A stretch of DNA of 9,735 nucleotides from Polaromonas sp. (GTDB lineage Bacteria; Pseudomonadota; Gammaproteobacteria; Burkholderiales; Burkholderiaceae_C), in NCBI GenBank assembly GCA_023259235.1, contig JAHFQQ010000123.1:1-9735 (forward strand), written 5' to 3'. Below are positions 9,246 through 9,735 of the stretch, piece by piece. A program made the translations under genes and the position numbers. The notes under the pieces were generated by a model. The model was not told the origin of the DNA. It ran no database searches and saw nothing but the letters and a program-made list of their open reading frames with translations. Each line of letters starts with the position of its first letter. The first letter of the stretch is position 1.

Positions 9246-9735
9246 GGGGTTACCGTCGCGGCTTCAGCGCCAATGCAATCCACCACTTGTCGCAAAAAGG
9301 CCTCAAACATCAGCAGCGTCCACAACGGCGCGCTGTAGTCGCGAGCGCCGGACTGATGTGCCTCCACCAGATGCTGCAGGTAAGCCGGGTTGAACCAGCC
9401 GGTGGCGGCCAGCCGCTCGCCCAGGACCGCGTCGCGGACACGCTGCTTCAAGGGGCCGCGGAACCAGCGCGCCAGCGGCACGGCAAACCCCATCTTGGGC
9501 CGGTACAACACGTCGCTGGGCAAGTACGGCTCCATAGCCTTCTTAAAGACGTATTTGCCTTCTTGCCTGTGAATTTTGAGGCTCGATGGCAACGTGGCGA
9601 GCCACTCCACAAGTTCATGGTCCATCAACGGCTCGCGGACCTCCATCGAGTGAGCCATGCTGGCGCGGTCGACCTTGGTGTTGATGTCACCGACGAGGTA
9701 GGTTTTGATATCCAGGTACTGGATGAGCGCCAGCG
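9242..9735 (-). CDS. Asparagine-synthase-type amidotransferase, XrtA/PEP-CTERM associated (3' part only)
   Basis: Partial gene: the 5' part lies beyond the right edge, and the frame is open from position 9733 to a TGA at 9244-9242, giving 163 residues. The visible part is the C-terminal end of the synthetase (ATP pyrophosphatase) domain of the glutamine-dependent asparagine synthase family; the N-terminal glutaminase domain is not visible. The stretch TKVDRASMAHSMEVREPLMDH matches the conserved substrate-side motif of this family. The downstream RPKMGFAVPLARWFRG and SAPLWTLLMFEAF segments are typical of the exosortase-A-system amidotransferase 1 group (TIGR03108), recalled from family knowledge rather than searched. 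These cytoplasmic enzymes are thought to move ammonia from glutamine onto an activated carboxylate, here probably of a sugar or sugar substituent. The stop overlaps the next gene's start by 4 nt (ATGA). It is only distantly similar to the complete paralogue at 6093-8018, so it is not a recent duplicate. Confidence 0.88.
   Translation of the reverse strand, partial: LALIQYLDIKTYLVGDINTKVDRASMAHSMEVREPLMDHELVEWLATLPSSLKIHRQEGKYVFKKAMEPYLPSDVLYRPKMGFAVPLARWFRGPLKQRVRDAVLGERLAATGWFNPAYLQHLVEAHQSGARDYSAPLWTLLMFEAFLRQVVDCIGAEAATVTP

Noticed and set aside
9242..9658. Treating the right-edge frame as a complete 138-residue protein starting at 9658
   Set aside because: The frame stays open to the window end, and the upstream residues (GDINTKVDRAS) continue the asparagine-synthase motif, so the methionine at 9658 is internal.

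Overview
The window is one uninterrupted stretch of a single operon read entirely from the minus strand, so transcription runs from position 9735 down to 1. It holds seven complete genes, the 3' quarter of an eighth at the right edge, and the first eight or so codons of a ninth at the left edge. No gap between genes exceeds 9 nt and seven of the eight junctions overlap, so there is no room for an internal promoter or terminator between genes. I see no tRNA, rRNA, insertion sequence, CRISPR array, attachment site or origin.

The gene content is that of an exopolysaccharide locus of the exosortase A (XrtA/EpsH, PEP-CTERM) type, as known mainly from Gram-negative, biofilm- and floc-forming Betaproteobacteria such as Zoogloea, Thauera, Azoarcus and Dechloromonas. 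The assignment rests on recognisable family signatures in the partial amidotransferase (TIGR03108-like), the first glycosyltransferase (TIGR04063-like) and the second glycosyltransferase (TIGR03087-like). Exosortase itself, the chain-length determinant/tyrosine kinase pair and PEP-CTERM substrates are not in the window. A rhodocyclalean or related betaproteobacterium is my best guess, not a proven identification.

Layout in transcription order: (1) 9735-9242, C-terminal part of an asparagine-synthase-type amidotransferase; (2) 9245-8028, GT4 glycosyltransferase; (3) 8018-6093, complete asparagine-synthase-type amidotransferase; (4) 6096-4882, second GT4 glycosyltransferase; (5) 4885-3569, AlgD-like nucleotide-sugar 6-dehydrogenase; (6) 3578-2514, membrane-anchored transglutaminase-like protein; (7) 2524-1394, third GT4 glycosyltransferase; (8) 1397-18, PaaK/CapK-like adenylating enzyme; (9) 25-1, start of a further gene whose first residues (MRDLLMLG) resemble exosortase-A-associated O-glycosylation ligases.

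A working model, which is inference: the dehydrogenase oxidises a nucleotide hexose (probably GDP-mannose) to a uronic acid. One or both amidotransferases convert the uronic carboxylate to an amide. Three glycosyltransferases assemble the repeat unit on the cytoplasmic face. The PaaK-like enzyme activates an acyl or amino-acyl decoration. The transglutaminase-like enzyme, anchored with its catalytic domain probably in the periplasm, could act on amide groups of the exported polymer or of a partner protein. The first four genes look richer in G+C than the later ones, which fits a conserved module joined to an exchangeable one.
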